NCBI GenBank assembly: GCA_019112875.1
Contig: DXIO01000023.1
Coordinates: forward strand, 1 to 64,000
DNA: 64,000 bases
Origin: Candidatus Aquabacterium excrementipullorum
Lineage (GTDB): Bacteria; Pseudomonadota; Gammaproteobacteria; Burkholderiales; Burkholderiaceae_C
Direction of reading: 5' to 3'
Below the pieces are notes generated by a model. The model had not been told where the DNA came from. It ran no database searches and was given only the letters and a program-made list of their open reading frames with translations. Shown one piece after another: positions 17,530 through 32,400 of the stretch. The stretch's first letter is position 1. Every line of letters starts with the position of its first letter. Both the position numbers and the translations under genes were made by a program.

Positions 17530-19010
17530 CTGGCCAGTACCTCCTGCGCTGCACGCTCGCCTGAGCGCACCGCGCCTTCCATGTAGCCTGTCCACACGGT
17601 GGCGGTTTCGGTGCCGGCCCAGTGCACGCGGCCGGTGGGCGTGCGCAGCGTGCTGCCATAGGCCGTGAGCACGCCGGGCGGGAAGTGGCCGGTGGGGCCG
17701 CCGGCGCTGAAGTTTTCGCCCTGCCAGTTCATCTCCAGGTAGCCGATGGGCGAGGCGGCCTTGGTGCCGAAGTAGGCGGTGAAGGCCTGCACCACGCGGC
17801 GCTTGCGCTCGGCCGGGCTCAAGAGCACGGCGTCGCGCGCGTCCTGCCCGTCGATGAAGCCCATCAGCACGCCGGGCGCGCCGGCCTCGGGCGGGGTGTT
17901 GTCGAAGGTGACGCGGGTGATGAAGTCGTCGCTGGTGACCTGGCCGTTGAGCCCGTCGTCGCGCCAGAAGGGCTTGTCGTAGAGGCAGTGCACCTTCCAG
18001 ATCGAGCCCATGGGCACGCGCTGCATCATCTGCAGGCGGGCCTGGGCCGGGCCGTCCAGCGGCGCGACGCTCAGGCGCGAGGCCATCCACGGCGACATGG
18101 CCACCACGGCACGCTGCGCCCGCACGCTGAAGCCGTTGCCTTCCACGAGCACGCCATTGGCATCCTGCGTGACCGACTGCGCCTGCGCGTTGAACAAGAA
18201 GCGCGTGGTGCCGAGTTCGCGCGCCATGGCCAGCGCGATGGCCTGCGAGCCGCCCACGATGCGGTCCTGCTGGCCGCCGCCCGTGGTGCTGAGCAGCGGC
18301 GTGAGGCCGCCCCCGCTGTTCACGTAGAACAGGAAGTACAGCAGGGAGATGTCCTGCGGCTCGGTGGACAGCAGCGAGAGGATGGCCAGGCGCAGCAGGT
18401 TCTTCGAGTCCTTGATGAACAGGTTGGCGTCGATCCAGGACTGCACGGTCTGCTTGTCCCACTCGGCGGCCTTGGCGGCGGTCCACGGCGCGTCCAGCGG
18501 CACCTGCTTGGCCATGGCGTCGATCTTGATCATCGCCAGGCCCACCTCGCCAGCGGCGAGCAGGTTGTTGAGCGGCAGCACGCCGGAGTACGTGGTGCGC
18601 CGGCCATTGGCCCAGTTGACCAGCTTGCCGGTGTCGTAGGCCGTGTGCGTGGCCAGGCCCAGCTGCTGCACCAGCTCGTACATGCGCGTCTGGCCCGGGC
18701 CGATGAACTCGGCGCCGCCTTCGACCACGTAGCGGTTGTAGGGGGCGGGCAGTGTCTGGTTCAGGCAGCGCCCGCCGACGCGGTCGCGCGCTTCGAGCAC
18801 CAGCACCTGCCGGCCGGCCGCCACCAGCGCACGCGCACAGGCCAGGCCGGAGTAGCCGCCGCCGATCACGACGACGTCGGTGTCGTAGCTGCCGCTGGCG
18901 GCGGAACCCGTGGCGGCCTGGGCCGATCGGGTGGGGGCCAGCAGGCCGGAGGCCGCAGTGGCGGCGGAGGCGGTCAGGCCGGACAACAGGCGGCGGCGCG
19001 TCGTGCTCAT
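17526..19010 (-). CDS. Flavin monoamine oxidase family protein with Tat-type signal
   Basis: About 494 aa. The N-terminus MSTTRRRLLSGLTASAAT is a twin-arginine signal peptide, implying export of the folded flavoprotein to the periplasm. The FAD-binding motif VVVIGGGYSGLACARAL, the RVGGRC motif and the C-terminal VHWAGTETATVWTGYMEGAV motif are those of monoamine oxidase/L-amino acid oxidase proteins. Likely reaction: oxidation of a primary amine to imine with H2O2 release. The start at 19010 has ggag upstream and gives the clean signal peptide; a longer reading frame to 19079 is not needed. It is first in a two-gene operon with the flavin monooxygenase. Confidence 0.9.
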   Translation of the reverse strand: MSTTRRRLLSGLTASAATAASGLLAPTRSAQAATGSAASGSYDTDVVVIGGGYSGLACARALVAAGRQVLVLEARDRVGGRCLNQTLPAPYNRYVVEGGAEFIGPGQTRMYELVQQLGLATHTAYDTGKLVNWANGRRTTYSGVLPLNNLLAAGEVGLAMIKIDAMAKQVPLDAPWTAAKAAEWDKQTVQSWIDANLFIKDSKNLLRLAILSLLSTEPQDISLLYFLFYVNSGGGLTPLLSTTGGGQQDRIVGGSQAIALAMARELGTTRFLFNAQAQSVTQDANGVLVEGNGFSVRAQRAVVAMSPWMASRLSVAPLDGPAQARLQMMQRVPMGSIWKVHCLYDKPFWRDDGLNGQVTSDDFITRVTFDNTPPEAGAPGVLMGFIDGQDARDAVLLSPAERKRRVVQAFTAYFGTKAASPIGYLEMNWQGENFSAGGPTGHFPPGVLTAYGSTLRTPTGRVHWAGTETATVWTGYMEGAVRSGERAAQEVLAR

Positions 19011-19432
19011 GGGTGGGGCTCCCGAGGTGGTGTGTATTGGCTGGGGGATGTGACGCGGCCATGATGGCCGCAAGCCCACGGGGCAAGTGTCTTGTGCCTG
19101 ACAGAGGTGGGGCTTTCACGCAGGCGCGTGGGTCAACGCGAGGATCAGGACGATGGCGCCTCGCGCAGAAAAAAGCGCCGGGCACGGGGGCCCGGCGCTG
19201 AAAGGGGCGCTTGCACGCCCGAGGAGACGCCGCCATGGGCGACGCATGAAACACGGAGTCCCTTGCCGGGACCAGGGGCCTGAGGCGGGTGACCTGTCGC
19301 GGGCAGGGCATTGGATGACCTGCCAGACTCCACACCCAGCAACACAGGGCGCCCTCAATTGATCACGCGAATGATCAGATGCAGACGATTGTGGCCTCCG
19401 TGTGCACCAGATCGGTCATGGAAACCCCTCGC
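19011..19432. other. Intergenic region between divergent amine oxidase and TonB receptor genes
   Basis: This 422-nt gap has no convincing gene. It contains the minus-strand terminator at 19169-19199, several small hairpins between 19200 and 19345 (for example GGCAGG/CCTGCC and GTCCC/GGGAC), and two TGATCA sites spaced by 6 nt (19360-19377) just before the receptor gene. No Fur-box-like sequence was found. Short reading frames on either strand here lack ribosome binding sites and recognisable content. Confidence 0.5.
19169..19199 (-). terminator. Minus-strand intrinsic terminator 160 nt upstream of the amine oxidase gene
   Basis: Perfect 10-bp stem AGCGCCGGGC (19174-19183) / GCCCGGCGCT (19190-19199) with a 6-nt loop. 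On the minus strand it is followed by six T residues (19174-19169 read leftwards), so it is oriented to stop transcription running toward the amine oxidase gene. It could be the end of a leader RNA or small RNA made from 19200-19400. Confidence 0.7.
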
Positions 19433-21607
19433 ATGTCGTTAACTTGCTTTCGTAAAACTCCGGTCATTTGTTGCGTGACGCTTTTGGGGGCGTTGCCACT
19501 GGCTCAGACCGCCTTCGGGGCCGAGGCCGACCCAGCCGATGACACGCCCCTGCCCGAGATCGTCGTCACCGCCACCCGCAGCGCGCAGGAGCGTCGCGAC
19601 CTGGCCGCCTCGGTCGACCGGGTCGATGCGGCCACGCTGCGCCAGATGGGGCCGCAGATCAACCTGTCCGAGGCGCTGCAGCGCGTGCCGGGCCTGGGCG
19701 TGCTCAACCGCAAGAACTACGCGCAGGACCTGCAGATCTCCAGCCGGGGTTTCGGCGCGCGGTCGACCTTCGGGGTGCGCGGTGTGCGCCTGTACGCCGA
19801 CGGCATCCCCGCCACCATGCCCGACGGCCAGGGCCAGAGCGCGCTGTTCGATCTGGGCTCGGCCGAACGCATCGAGGTGCTGCGCGGCCCGGCCTCGGCG
19901 CTGTACGGCAACGCGGCCGGCGGCGTGGTTCAGGTGTTCACCGAAGACGGCCCGCCCGAGCCCGAGCTCTCGCTGGGCCTGGCCGTGGGCGCCGACGGCC
20001 TGCGCCGCGAGCAGGTCAAGCTGGGCGGCCAGAGCGGCGCGGTGAACTACATGGTCAACCTCAGCCACTTCGAGACCGATGGCTGGCGCGCGCACAGCGC
20101 CGCGCAGCGCGACCAGTTCAGCACCAAGCTGCGCTGGGACCTGGCCGACCGCGCCACGCTGACACTGCTGGGCAGCTACCTCAACATGCCCAATGTGCAG
20201 GACCCACTGGGCCTGACGGCGGCGCAACTGGCCGCCAACCCGCGCCAGGCCGATGCCAGCGCGCTGGCCTACGACACGCGCAAGGACATCGAGAACGGCC
20301 AGCTCGGCCTGGTCTACGAACGCCCAGTGGGGCATGACGACACCCTGCGCCTGATGGCCTACGGCGGCAGCCGCCAGGTGCGCCAGTTCCAGGCCATCCC
20401 GGCCGGCGCGCAGACCCCGGCGCGCCACCCCGGCGGCATCATCGATTTCAACCGCGACTACCGGGGCCTGGACGCCCGCTACACCTGGCGCACGCAACTG
20501 GCCGCGCGGCCTTTCACGCTTACCGGCGGCGCCAGCATCGACCAGCTCAAGGAGCAGCGCCAGGGCTACCAGAACTTCATCGGCAGCACCCTGGGCGTGG
20601 TCGGCGCCCTGCGGCGCGACGAAGACAACACCGCGCGCAACAGCGACCAGTACCTGCAGGCCGACTGGGCCGTGGCGCCGCGATGGTCCGTGGGCGCGGG
20701 CCTGCGCCACAGCCGCGTGCGCTTCAGCTCGCGCGACCACTACATCGTGGCCGGCAATGGCGACGACAGCGGCGCGATGGCTTTCGAGGCGACCACGCCC
20801 CTGGCCTCGGTGATGTACAGGCCGCTGGATGCGCTGCACCTGTACGCCAGCGCCGGCCGCAGCGTCGAGACGCCCACGCTCAACGAGGTGGCCTACCGCA
20901 GCAACGCCGGCACCGACCCGGGCTGGAACCTGGGGCTCAAGGCCAGCCGCGCGCAGCATCTGGAGATCGGCGTGAAAAGCCGCCCGCTGCCGCGCACCAC
21001 GCTGGACGTGGCCCTCTTCAGCATCGACACGGACGACGAGATCGCCGTGGCCCGCAACGAGGGCGGCCGCTCGACCTTCCAGAACGTGGGCCGCACCCGG
21101 CGCGACGGCGTCGAGGCCTCGTCCAGCTGGGCCATCAACCCAGCGTGGAGCACCTATGCCGCGCTGACCTTCACCCGCGCGCGCTACCGCGATGCCTTCA
21201 ACTCGGTGGCGGTGGCCAGCGGCGTGACCACGACCACGCAGGTCAACGCCGGCAACGACCTGCCCGGCGTGCCCCGCCGCAGCGCCTATGCCGAACTCGC
21301 ATGGCGCCCGGCCCCCACGGGCTGGAGCGGCGCGCTGGAGTTGCGCCACAGCGGCCGCCTGTGGGCCAACGATGTCAACGACGAATACGCCCCGGCCTAC
21401 ACCGTGTGGGCCCTGCGCGCCGGCTGGCGCCAGGTGTGGGGACAGGGCGATCAGGCCTGGCGGCTGGACACGCTGGCGCGCATCGAGAACCTGCGCGACG
21501 CGGCCTACGTGGGCTCGGTCATCGTCAACGAGGGCAACCGGCGCTACTACGAGGCCGCGCCCGGCCGCGCGCTGATGGTGTCGGCCACGCTGGCGCGTTC
21601 GTTCTGA
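19433..21607 (+). CDS. TonB-dependent outer membrane receptor (substrate unknown)
   Basis: About 724 aa. A signal peptide (VICCVTLLGALPLAQTAFGAE) is followed by a TonB box-like LPEIVVTATR, a plug domain (QISSRGFGARSTFGVRGVRLYADGIPATMPDGQGQ, RIEVLRGPASALYGNAAGGVV) and a 22-strand-type barrel ending in the terminal Phe (LARSF). No N-terminal signalling (STN) domain is present, so it does not do cell-surface signalling. It has the FecA/'TonB receptor family' plug type, often for iron chelates, but no Fur box was seen upstream and it is outside the siderophore operons. The ATG at 19433 has ggaaa upstream and gives the best signal peptide; ATGs at 19379 and 19418 are alternatives. Confidence 0.9.
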   Translation: MSLTCFRKTPVICCVTLLGALPLAQTAFGAEADPADDTPLPEIVVTATRSAQERRDLAASVDRVDAATLRQMGPQINLSEALQRVPGLGVLNRKNYAQDLQISSRGFGARSTFGVRGVRLYADGIPATMPDGQGQSALFDLGSAERIEVLRGPASALYGNAAGGVVQVFTEDGPPEPELSLGLAVGADGLRREQVKLGGQSGAVNYMVNLSHFETDGWRAHSAAQRDQFSTKLRWDLADRATLTLLGSYLNMPNVQDPLGLTAAQLAANPRQADASALAYDTRKDIENGQLGLVYERPVGHDDTLRLMAYGGSRQVRQFQAIPAGAQTPARHPGGIIDFNRDYRGLDARYTWRTQLAARPFTLTGGASIDQLKEQRQGYQNFIGSTLGVVGALRRDEDNTARNSDQYLQADWAVAPRWSVGAGLRHSRVRFSSRDHYIVAGNGDDSGAMAFEATTPLASVMYRPLDALHLYASAGRSVETPTLNEVAYRSNAGTDPGWNLGLKASRAQHLEIGVKSRPLPRTTLDVALFSIDTDDEIAVARNEGGRSTFQNVGRTRRDGVEASSSWAINPAWSTYAALTFTRARYRDAFNSVAVASGVTTTTQVNAGNDLPGVPRRSAYAELAWRPAPTGWSGALELRHSGRLWANDVNDEYAPAYTVWALRAGWRQVWGQGDQAWRLDTLARIENLRDAAYVGSVIVNEGNRRYYEAAPGRALMVSATLARSF

Positions 21608-21619
21608 TGGGGATCTGAT

Positions 21620-21653
21620 CACCGAAACCGCTGACGGCGCAGCGGTTTCGGTG
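21620..21653 (+). terminator. Long perfect hairpin after the TonB receptor gene
   Basis: A 14-bp perfect stem CACCGAAACCGCTG (21620-21633) / CAGCGGTTTCGGTG (21640-21653) with a 6-nt loop lies 12 nt after the stop codon. No T-run follows on either strand, so it may act as a stability element or a Rho-assisted end. Confidence 0.55.
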
Positions 21654-21727
21654 TCAGCCGCGTGGCATCGCGGAGATGCCCCCGGCGGCTACAGGCTGAA
21701 ACAAAACGATGAGTTGGCGTTGCCTAT

Positions 21728-21746
21728 AATGATAATAATTATCATT
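21728..21746 (+). promoter_or_regulatory. Fur box upstream of the ECF sigma factor gene
   Basis: AATGATAATAATTATCATT is a perfect 9-1-9 palindrome and a near match to the Fur consensus GATAATGATAATCATTATC. It overlaps a TATAAT sequence (21725-21730) that can serve as a -10 element, so iron-loaded Fur would block RNA polymerase. It stands 50 nt before the sigma factor ATG. Confidence 0.92.
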
Positions 21747-21796
21747 CAATCAAGGTGCTCGGGGCCGCTGTCCGAGCTCTGAAAGGAGAGAAGCTG

Positions 21797-22327
21797 ATGC
21801 TTTCTCTGGACCAACACCAGGGCCTCGATCTCGGGGCCCTTTTCGTCGCACAGCGGTCGCAGCTCAAGGCCGCTGCCATCAAGATCCTGGGCAACACGCA
21901 GCGTGCCGAGGACGTGGTGCAGGACGCCTACGTCAAGCTGATCGAGACGCCGGTGGTGGCCGAGGTGCGCCAGCCCGTGGCCTACCTGTTCCAGGTGGTG
22001 CGCAACCTGGCCATCGACCGGCACCGCCGCTCGACCCTGGAAACCCAGGTCTTCGCCAACGAGGAAGACGGCCTGAACGTGCCCCACCAGAGCGGCACGC
22101 CCGAGACCCAGGCCATGCACCGCCAGCAGCTGCGCATGGTGTCCGACGCGCTGGCGACGTTGCCCGAGCGCACCCGCCGGGCCTTCGAGCTCTACCGCCT
22201 GGGCGGGCTCACGCAGCGCGAGGTGGCCGACGAACTCGGCATCTCCACCACGCTGGTCAACTTCATGATCCGTGACGCGCTGACCTGCTGCCGCGATGCC
22301 CTCGGGCTCGGCGTGGGCCTGGACTGA
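21797..22327 (+). CDS. ECF sigma factor of iron-starvation type (PvdS/OrbS/FecI-like)
   Basis: 176 aa. Region 2 (AEDVVQDAYVKLIE, QPVAYLFQVVRNLAIDRHRR) and region 4 (LATLPERTRRAFELYRLGGLTQREVADELGISTTLVNFMIRDAL) of the iron-starvation ECF group are intact. The start at 21797 follows aaaggagag; a GTG at 21755 has no such site. Fur control is shown by the overlapping Fur box. Its likely target promoters, TAAA(T/C)-N16-CGTC, occur three times in this window before the synthesis, tailoring and export genes, which matches what is known for PvdS (TAAAT-N16-CGT) and OrbS in other siderophore loci. Confidence 0.95.
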   Translation: MLSLDQHQGLDLGALFVAQRSQLKAAAIKILGNTQRAEDVVQDAYVKLIETPVVAEVRQPVAYLFQVVRNLAIDRHRRSTLETQVFANEEDGLNVPHQSGTPETQAMHRQQLRMVSDALATLPERTRRAFELYRLGGLTQREVADELGISTTLVNFMIRDALTCCRDALGLGVGLD

Positions 22328-22355
22328 CGCGTCTGCAGCCGATCCGCCCTGTTTT

Positions 22356-22379
22356 CGCATCCGTGGCAGCGCGGATGCG
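22356..22379 (+). repeat. Hairpin between the sigma factor and FecR-like genes
   Basis: CGCATCCG (22356-22363) and CGGATGCG (22372-22379) form a perfect 8-bp stem with an 8-nt loop, 29 nt after the sigma stop codon. No T-run follows. A second short repeat, ATCGGT (22402-22407) / ACCGAT (22421-22426), follows. They may reduce readthrough into the downstream small gene. Confidence 0.4.
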
Positions 22380-22488
22380 TTGTCGCGCGTGGATCCCTAG
22401 AATCGGTGAACCGGATCTTTACCGATGAACGTCCGGCGACCTCGACCGTCTCCCATGCTGGGGCGGCGTGTTCCGATCGGAAGGGACC

Positions 22489-22746
22489 ATGACGGCATCT
22501 GGGCAAGACGGCGGTGAGAACCGCGGTGTCAATGAAGGCACCAACGATGAACTGGCCGCGCGCAAGGAAGCGGCCTGGCAGGACGCCATGGCCTGGGTGA
22601 TGCGCCAGCACGAGCAGCCGATGGGCGAGGCGGAAGCCGCGCACCTGAGCGAATGGCTGGCCGCGTCCGCGCTGAACCGCCAGGCTTACGAGCAGGCACG
22701 GCAGGTGTGGCGCTTGACTGGCGAGGGGCCACCGGCCGGCGCCTGA
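22489..22746 (+). CDS. FecR N-terminal-domain-only protein (DUF4880), possible anti-/pro-sigma factor
   Basis: 85 aa. It consists only of the cytoplasmic N-terminal domain of FecR-type sigma regulators: AWQDAMAWVMRQHEQPMGEAEAAHLSEWLAASALNRQAYEQARQVWRLTG, where W--AM-W, F/L--WLA-S--NR-AY and -VWRL are the family marks. The membrane helix and periplasmic signal-receiving part of full FecR (usually about 300 aa) are absent, and the following bases show no remnant of them. The ATG at 22489 has aaggga upstream. Placed right after the sigma gene, it likely binds that sigma factor without any surface signal; free FecR N-domains are known to stimulate FecI-type factors, so it may help rather than inhibit. 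Confidence 0.8.
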   Translation: MTASGQDGGENRGVNEGTNDELAARKEAAWQDAMAWVMRQHEQPMGEAEAAHLSEWLAASALNRQAYEQARQVWRLTGEGPPAGA

Positions 22747-22769
22747 GCCGCGCTCACCGGGTCACGCAC

Positions 22770-22794
22770 TAAATTCTCGCGGGCCCCGTTCGTC
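22770..22794 (+). promoter_or_regulatory. Predicted iron-starvation sigma promoter before mbtH
   Basis: TAAAT (22770-22774), exactly 16 nt, then CGTC (22791-22794). This equals the PvdS-type promoter (TAAAT-N16-CGT). It lies 77 nt before the mbtH start, so it would drive the whole rightward synthesis operon. Confidence 0.88.
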
Positions 22795-22871
22795 AATGTG
22801 GGATACCGGCGGGCGGCCGGGCCATCGGGGCCCTGGCGCCCACCGGCACCCCACGTGACGAAGGCGCCGCC

Positions 22872-23102
22872 ATGACAAGTTGTTTCGACCGCGAAGACAC
22901 CGTCTTTCGCGTGCTGGTCAACCACGAAGAACAGTATTCGCTGTGGCCTGAGTGGAAGGCCATCCCCGCCGGCTGGCGCGACACCGGCGTGCAGGGCGAC
23001 AAGAAGACCTGCCTGGCCCATGTCGACCAGGTCTGGACCGACATGCGGCCGCTGTCGCTGCGCCGCTTCATGGACGAACAGGCCGCGGCCGAGGCGCGCT
23101 GA
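22872..23102 (+). CDS. mbtH: MbtH-like protein, adenylation domain chaperone
   Basis: 76 aa. The family motifs are intact: [17 protein letters not shown] and [13 protein letters not shown]. MbtH proteins bind NRPS adenylation domains and are needed for folding or activity. It is the first gene of the synthesis operon, as orbH is in the ornibactin locus, and its stop overlaps the start of the next gene by one base (TGATG at 23100-23104). Confidence 0.96.
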   Translation: MTSCFDREDTVFRVLVNHEEQYSLWPEWKAIPAGWRDTGVQGDKKTCLAHVDQVWTDMRPLSLRRFMDEQAAAEAR

Positions 23103-23839
23103 TGCCGCCCGCCGTCTCGTTGCTGTGCCTGCCCTGCGCGGGCGGCAGCGCCACCATGTACCTGCGCTGGAAGCGCCTGATGCCCGCCTGGCTGCGCATC
23201 GTGCCGGTGGAGCTGCCTGGCCGTGGCGCGCGCCTGGACGAGCCCTGCGAGGCCGACTTCGATGCGCTGGTGGCGCGCCTGTGCGACGAGCAGGCGGCTG
23301 AACTCGCCGGCCCGCATGCCTTGTTCGGGCACAGCATGGGCGGTCTGCTGGCACAGGGCATCGCACACCGGCAGCGTGAGCTGGGCCGGCGTGCCGCCCA
23401 GGCGCTGTTCGTGTCGGCCAGCCCCGCGCCGGCCAGCCGTGAGCCGGGCCGCTTCGCTGGCCGCCACGACGACGCCTGGCTGGTCGGCGATCTGCGCCGC
23501 CAGGGCGGCACCCCCGAAGAAGTGCTGGCCGATGCGGAGTTGCGCCGCCTGACGCTGTCGGTGCTGCGTGCCGACTACGGCGTCTGCGAGAGCTTCAGCC
23601 ACCGTGCGCAGCGCGCGCCGCTGGACATGCCGCTGCACGCCTTCGGTGGCCGTGACGACGAGATCGGGGAAGCGCGCCTCACGCCCTGGCGTGACGAGAC
23701 GCGCGGGCCGTTCGCGCTGCACTGGTTCAGCGGCGGCCACTTCTTCATCCGCGAACACGAGGCGCGCGTGCTCGACATCGTCGGGCGAGTGCTGTCCGCA
23801 GGGCCCGCGCACCCCGTGCCCGAGCCGGCGGCGGCCTGA
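23102..23839 (+). CDS. Type II thioesterase for NRPS/PKS editing
   Basis: 245 aa. Alpha/beta hydrolase of the RifR/GrsT type: N-terminal [17 protein letters not shown], nucleophile Ser in FGHSMGG (about residue 80), Asp in FGGRDDEI and His in SGGHFFI. It removes wrong or stalled acyl groups from carrier proteins. The start is fixed by the one-base overlap with mbtH; upstream in-frame codons lie inside mbtH. Confidence 0.95.
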   Translation: MPPAVSLLCLPCAGGSATMYLRWKRLMPAWLRIVPVELPGRGARLDEPCEADFDALVARLCDEQAAELAGPHALFGHSMGGLLAQGIAHRQRELGRRAAQALFVSASPAPASREPGRFAGRHDDAWLVGDLRRQGGTPEEVLADAELRRLTLSVLRADYGVCESFSHRAQRAPLDMPLHAFGGRDDEIGEARLTPWRDETRGPFALHWFSGGHFFIREHEARVLDIVGRVLSAGPAHPVPEPAAA

Positions 23840-23931
23840 TCGGGCCGCGCTCACTTCATCACACACGACCCGCGCATGCGTTCCCCGCGGCCCACGAGGC
23901 GGCACGGACAGGCGCCTTTGAGGATCCCGCC

Positions 23932-29405
<5,474 letters not shown>

Positions 29406-29409
<4 letters not shown>

Positions 29410-32400
29410 CCACCGCATCCCGCCACGGCGCAGAGAACCCCGCCATGGCCGACGAGGCCTTCGATGACGCCTACGACGAGCCTGGCACCGACATCGCCGT
29501 GATCGGCATGGCCGGCCGTTTCCCCGGTGCCGACGACGTGCCCAGCTTCTGGCGCAATCTGCGCGAGGGCGTCGAGTCCATCCGCCAGCTGACGGACGAG
29601 GAACTGCGCGAGCGCGGCGTGCCCGAGTCCACCATCGCCGATCCGGCCTATGTGAAAGCCGCCGCGCGCCTGGAGGGCGTGGACCGCTTCGACGCCGCCT
29701 TCTTCGGCTACTCGCCGCGCGAGGCGCAGGACATGGACCCGCAGCACCGCCTGTTCCTGGAGACCTGCTGGGAGGCGCTCGAATCCGCCGGCTACGACGG
29801 CGGCAACTGGCCCCGGCCCATCGGCGTGTACGGCGGCACCGGCGTCAACACCTACCTGCTGCTGAACCTGATCGGCAGCGAGCGCTTCTCGGACCTGCGC
29901 GACATCTCCTCGCTGCAAGGCCTGATGAACGGCAACAACAAGGATTCGATGACGACCACGGTGTCGTACAAGCTCAACCTGCGCGGGCCCGGCGTGACGG
30001 TGCAGACGGCCTGCTCGACCTCGCTGGCCTCGGTGCACGTGGCCAGCCGCGCGCTGCTCAACCACGAGGCCGACATGGCCCTGGCCGGCGGCTCGTGGGT
30101 CAACCTGCTGCATAACGATGGCTACCGACACCAGGTCGGAGCCATCCTGTCGACCGACGGCCACTGCCGCGCCTTCGACGCGCAGGCCTCCGGCACGGTG
30201 ATCGGCAGCGGCGTGGGCATCGTCGTGCTCAAGCGCCTGGAAGATGCACTGGCCGATGGCGACACCATCAGCGCCGTCATCAAGGGCTCGGCGATGAACA
30301 ACGACGGCTCGGCCAAGGTGGGCTACACCGCGCCCAGCGTCGAAGGCCAGGCCGAGGTGATCCTGGCGGCGCAGGCCATGGCGGGCGTGAACCCCGACAC
30401 CATCGGCTACATCGAAGCGCACGGCACGGGCACCACCATGGGCGACCCGATCGAGATCGCCGCGCTGAGCCAGGCCTTCCGTGCCACCACCGACCGCACC
30501 GGCTACTGCGGCATCGGCTCGGTCAAGAGCAATGTGGGCCACCTGGACGCGGCCGCCGGGGTCACCGGGCTGATCAAGGCGGTGCTGGCGCTCAAGCACG
30601 GCGAGCTGCCACCCAGCCTGCACTTCGAGACACCCAACCCGCGCATCGATTTCGAGGGCAGCCCCTTCTATGTCAACGCGGCGCTCAAAGACTGGCCTGA
30701 TGGCGATGTGCCTCGCCGCGCGGGCGTGAGCTCCTTCGGCATCGGGGGCACCAATGTGCACGTGGTGCTGGAGCAGGCGCCCGATCAAACCGGCGATGGC
30801 GCATCGCGCGGCTGGCAACTGCTGCCCTTGTCGGCCCGCACGCCGACGGCGCTGGACCAGATGGCGCAACGCCTGGCCGACCACCTGCGTGCCCACCCCG
30901 AGCTGCGGCTGGCCGACGTGGCCCACACGTTGCAGGTCGGGCGCAAGCGCTTCGCGCACCGCACGGCCGTGGCCTGCCGCACGGCGGAGGAAGCCATTGC
31001 CGCGCTGGAGGGCCGCGATGCACGCCGGCGCCTGGCGCAGGACAGCGGCCCCGCACCCGAGGCCACGCGCGTGGCCTTCATGTTCCCTGGGCAGGGCGCA
31101 CAGCATGTGGACATGGGCCGCGAGCTGTACGAGCGCGAGCCCGTGTTCCGCGACACGGTGGACCAGTGCGCGCAGGCCCTGCGCCCCCTGTTGGACCTGG
31201 ACCTGCGCGAACTGCTCTACCCCGCGCCCGGTGGCGAGCAGGATGCCGCCACGCGCCTGGGCCAGACCGCCCTGACGCAGCCCGCGCTGTTCGTGGTCGA
31301 GTACGCGCTGGCCCGGCTGTGGCAATCGTGGGGGCTGGTGCCCGCCGCGATGATCGGCCACAGCATCGGCGAGTACGTGGCGGCCTGCCTGGCCGGTGTC
31401 TTCTCGCTGCACGACGCGCTGTCGCTGGTGGCCACGCGCGGCCGCCTGCTGCAATCGATGGCGCCTGGGGCGATGGTGGCCGTGCCGCTGCCCGAGGCCC
31501 AGGTGCGCCCGCTGCTGGGCGCGGGCTGCGACCTGGCGGCCGTCAACGCCGAGGCGCTGTGCGTGCTGGCTGGATCACATGAGGCGATCGAATCCGCCAC
31601 GCGCGCATTGCAAGCGCAGGGCGCCACCGTGCACCGCCTGCATGTGTCGCATGCCTTCCACTCGGCGATGGTCGAGCCCATGCTGCCGGCCTTCGAGCAG
31701 GCGCTGCGTGGCGTGCGGCTGAATGCGCCGACCACGCCATTCGTGTCCAACGTGACGGGGCGCTGGATCACGGCCGAAGAGGCCACCGATCCGTCTTACT
31801 GGTTGCGCCACCTGCGCGGCACGGTGCGTTTCGCCGACGGCGTGGCCCAGTTGCTGGCCGACCCGTCGCTGGTGCTGCTGGAGGTCGGCCCGGGCCAGAC
31901 GCTGAGCACCCTGGCGCAGCGCCATGCGCAGGCCCAGGGCGCGCAGGGCAAGCCGGCCCGTGCCGTGGTGCCGTCGGCGCCGCGCATTGCGTCGCAAGGC
32001 GGCGTGCAGGAGGGCGGTGAGGACACGCTGGCGCGCGCCGTGGGCCGCCTGTGGTTGGCCGGCATCGAGATCGACTGGTCCGCCTTGCGCGATGGCGAGC
32101 GCCGTCGTCGCGTGCCCTTGCCCACCTACCCGTTCGAGAAGCAGCGCTTCTGGGTCGAGCCCGGGGCGCAGGCCGGTGCGTTGCTCAAGGGCCGTGCTGG
32201 CGGCGGCGCGCTCACCCTGGCCGATGTGGTTCGTGGCCCGGACGGCTGGTTCTCCGTGCCGTCGTGGACGCGTGTGGCGCCCGCGCCCTGGCCAGTGGCC
32301 GCAGACGCCAATGCGGAAGGCTGCCGCGTCGTGTTCGCGGACCGCCAGGGCCTGGGCGACCTGCTGGCCGCGCAATGGCGGGGTGACGCCGGCCGCTCCT

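Noticed and set aside
19295-19330. GGATGACCTGCC resembling the B12-box of a cobalamin riboswitch before the TonB receptor gene
   Set aside because: The CCTGCC part pairs with a local GGCAGG, and the rest of the cobalamin core (for example the CCCGCAAC element) is not found upstream.
16315-19335. A single 1006-codon frame that would fuse an N-terminal unknown part to the flavin monooxygenase
   Set aside because: The upstream half is the out-of-frame shadow of the amine oxidase gene; the real monooxygenase starts at 17529 with an ATGA overlap.
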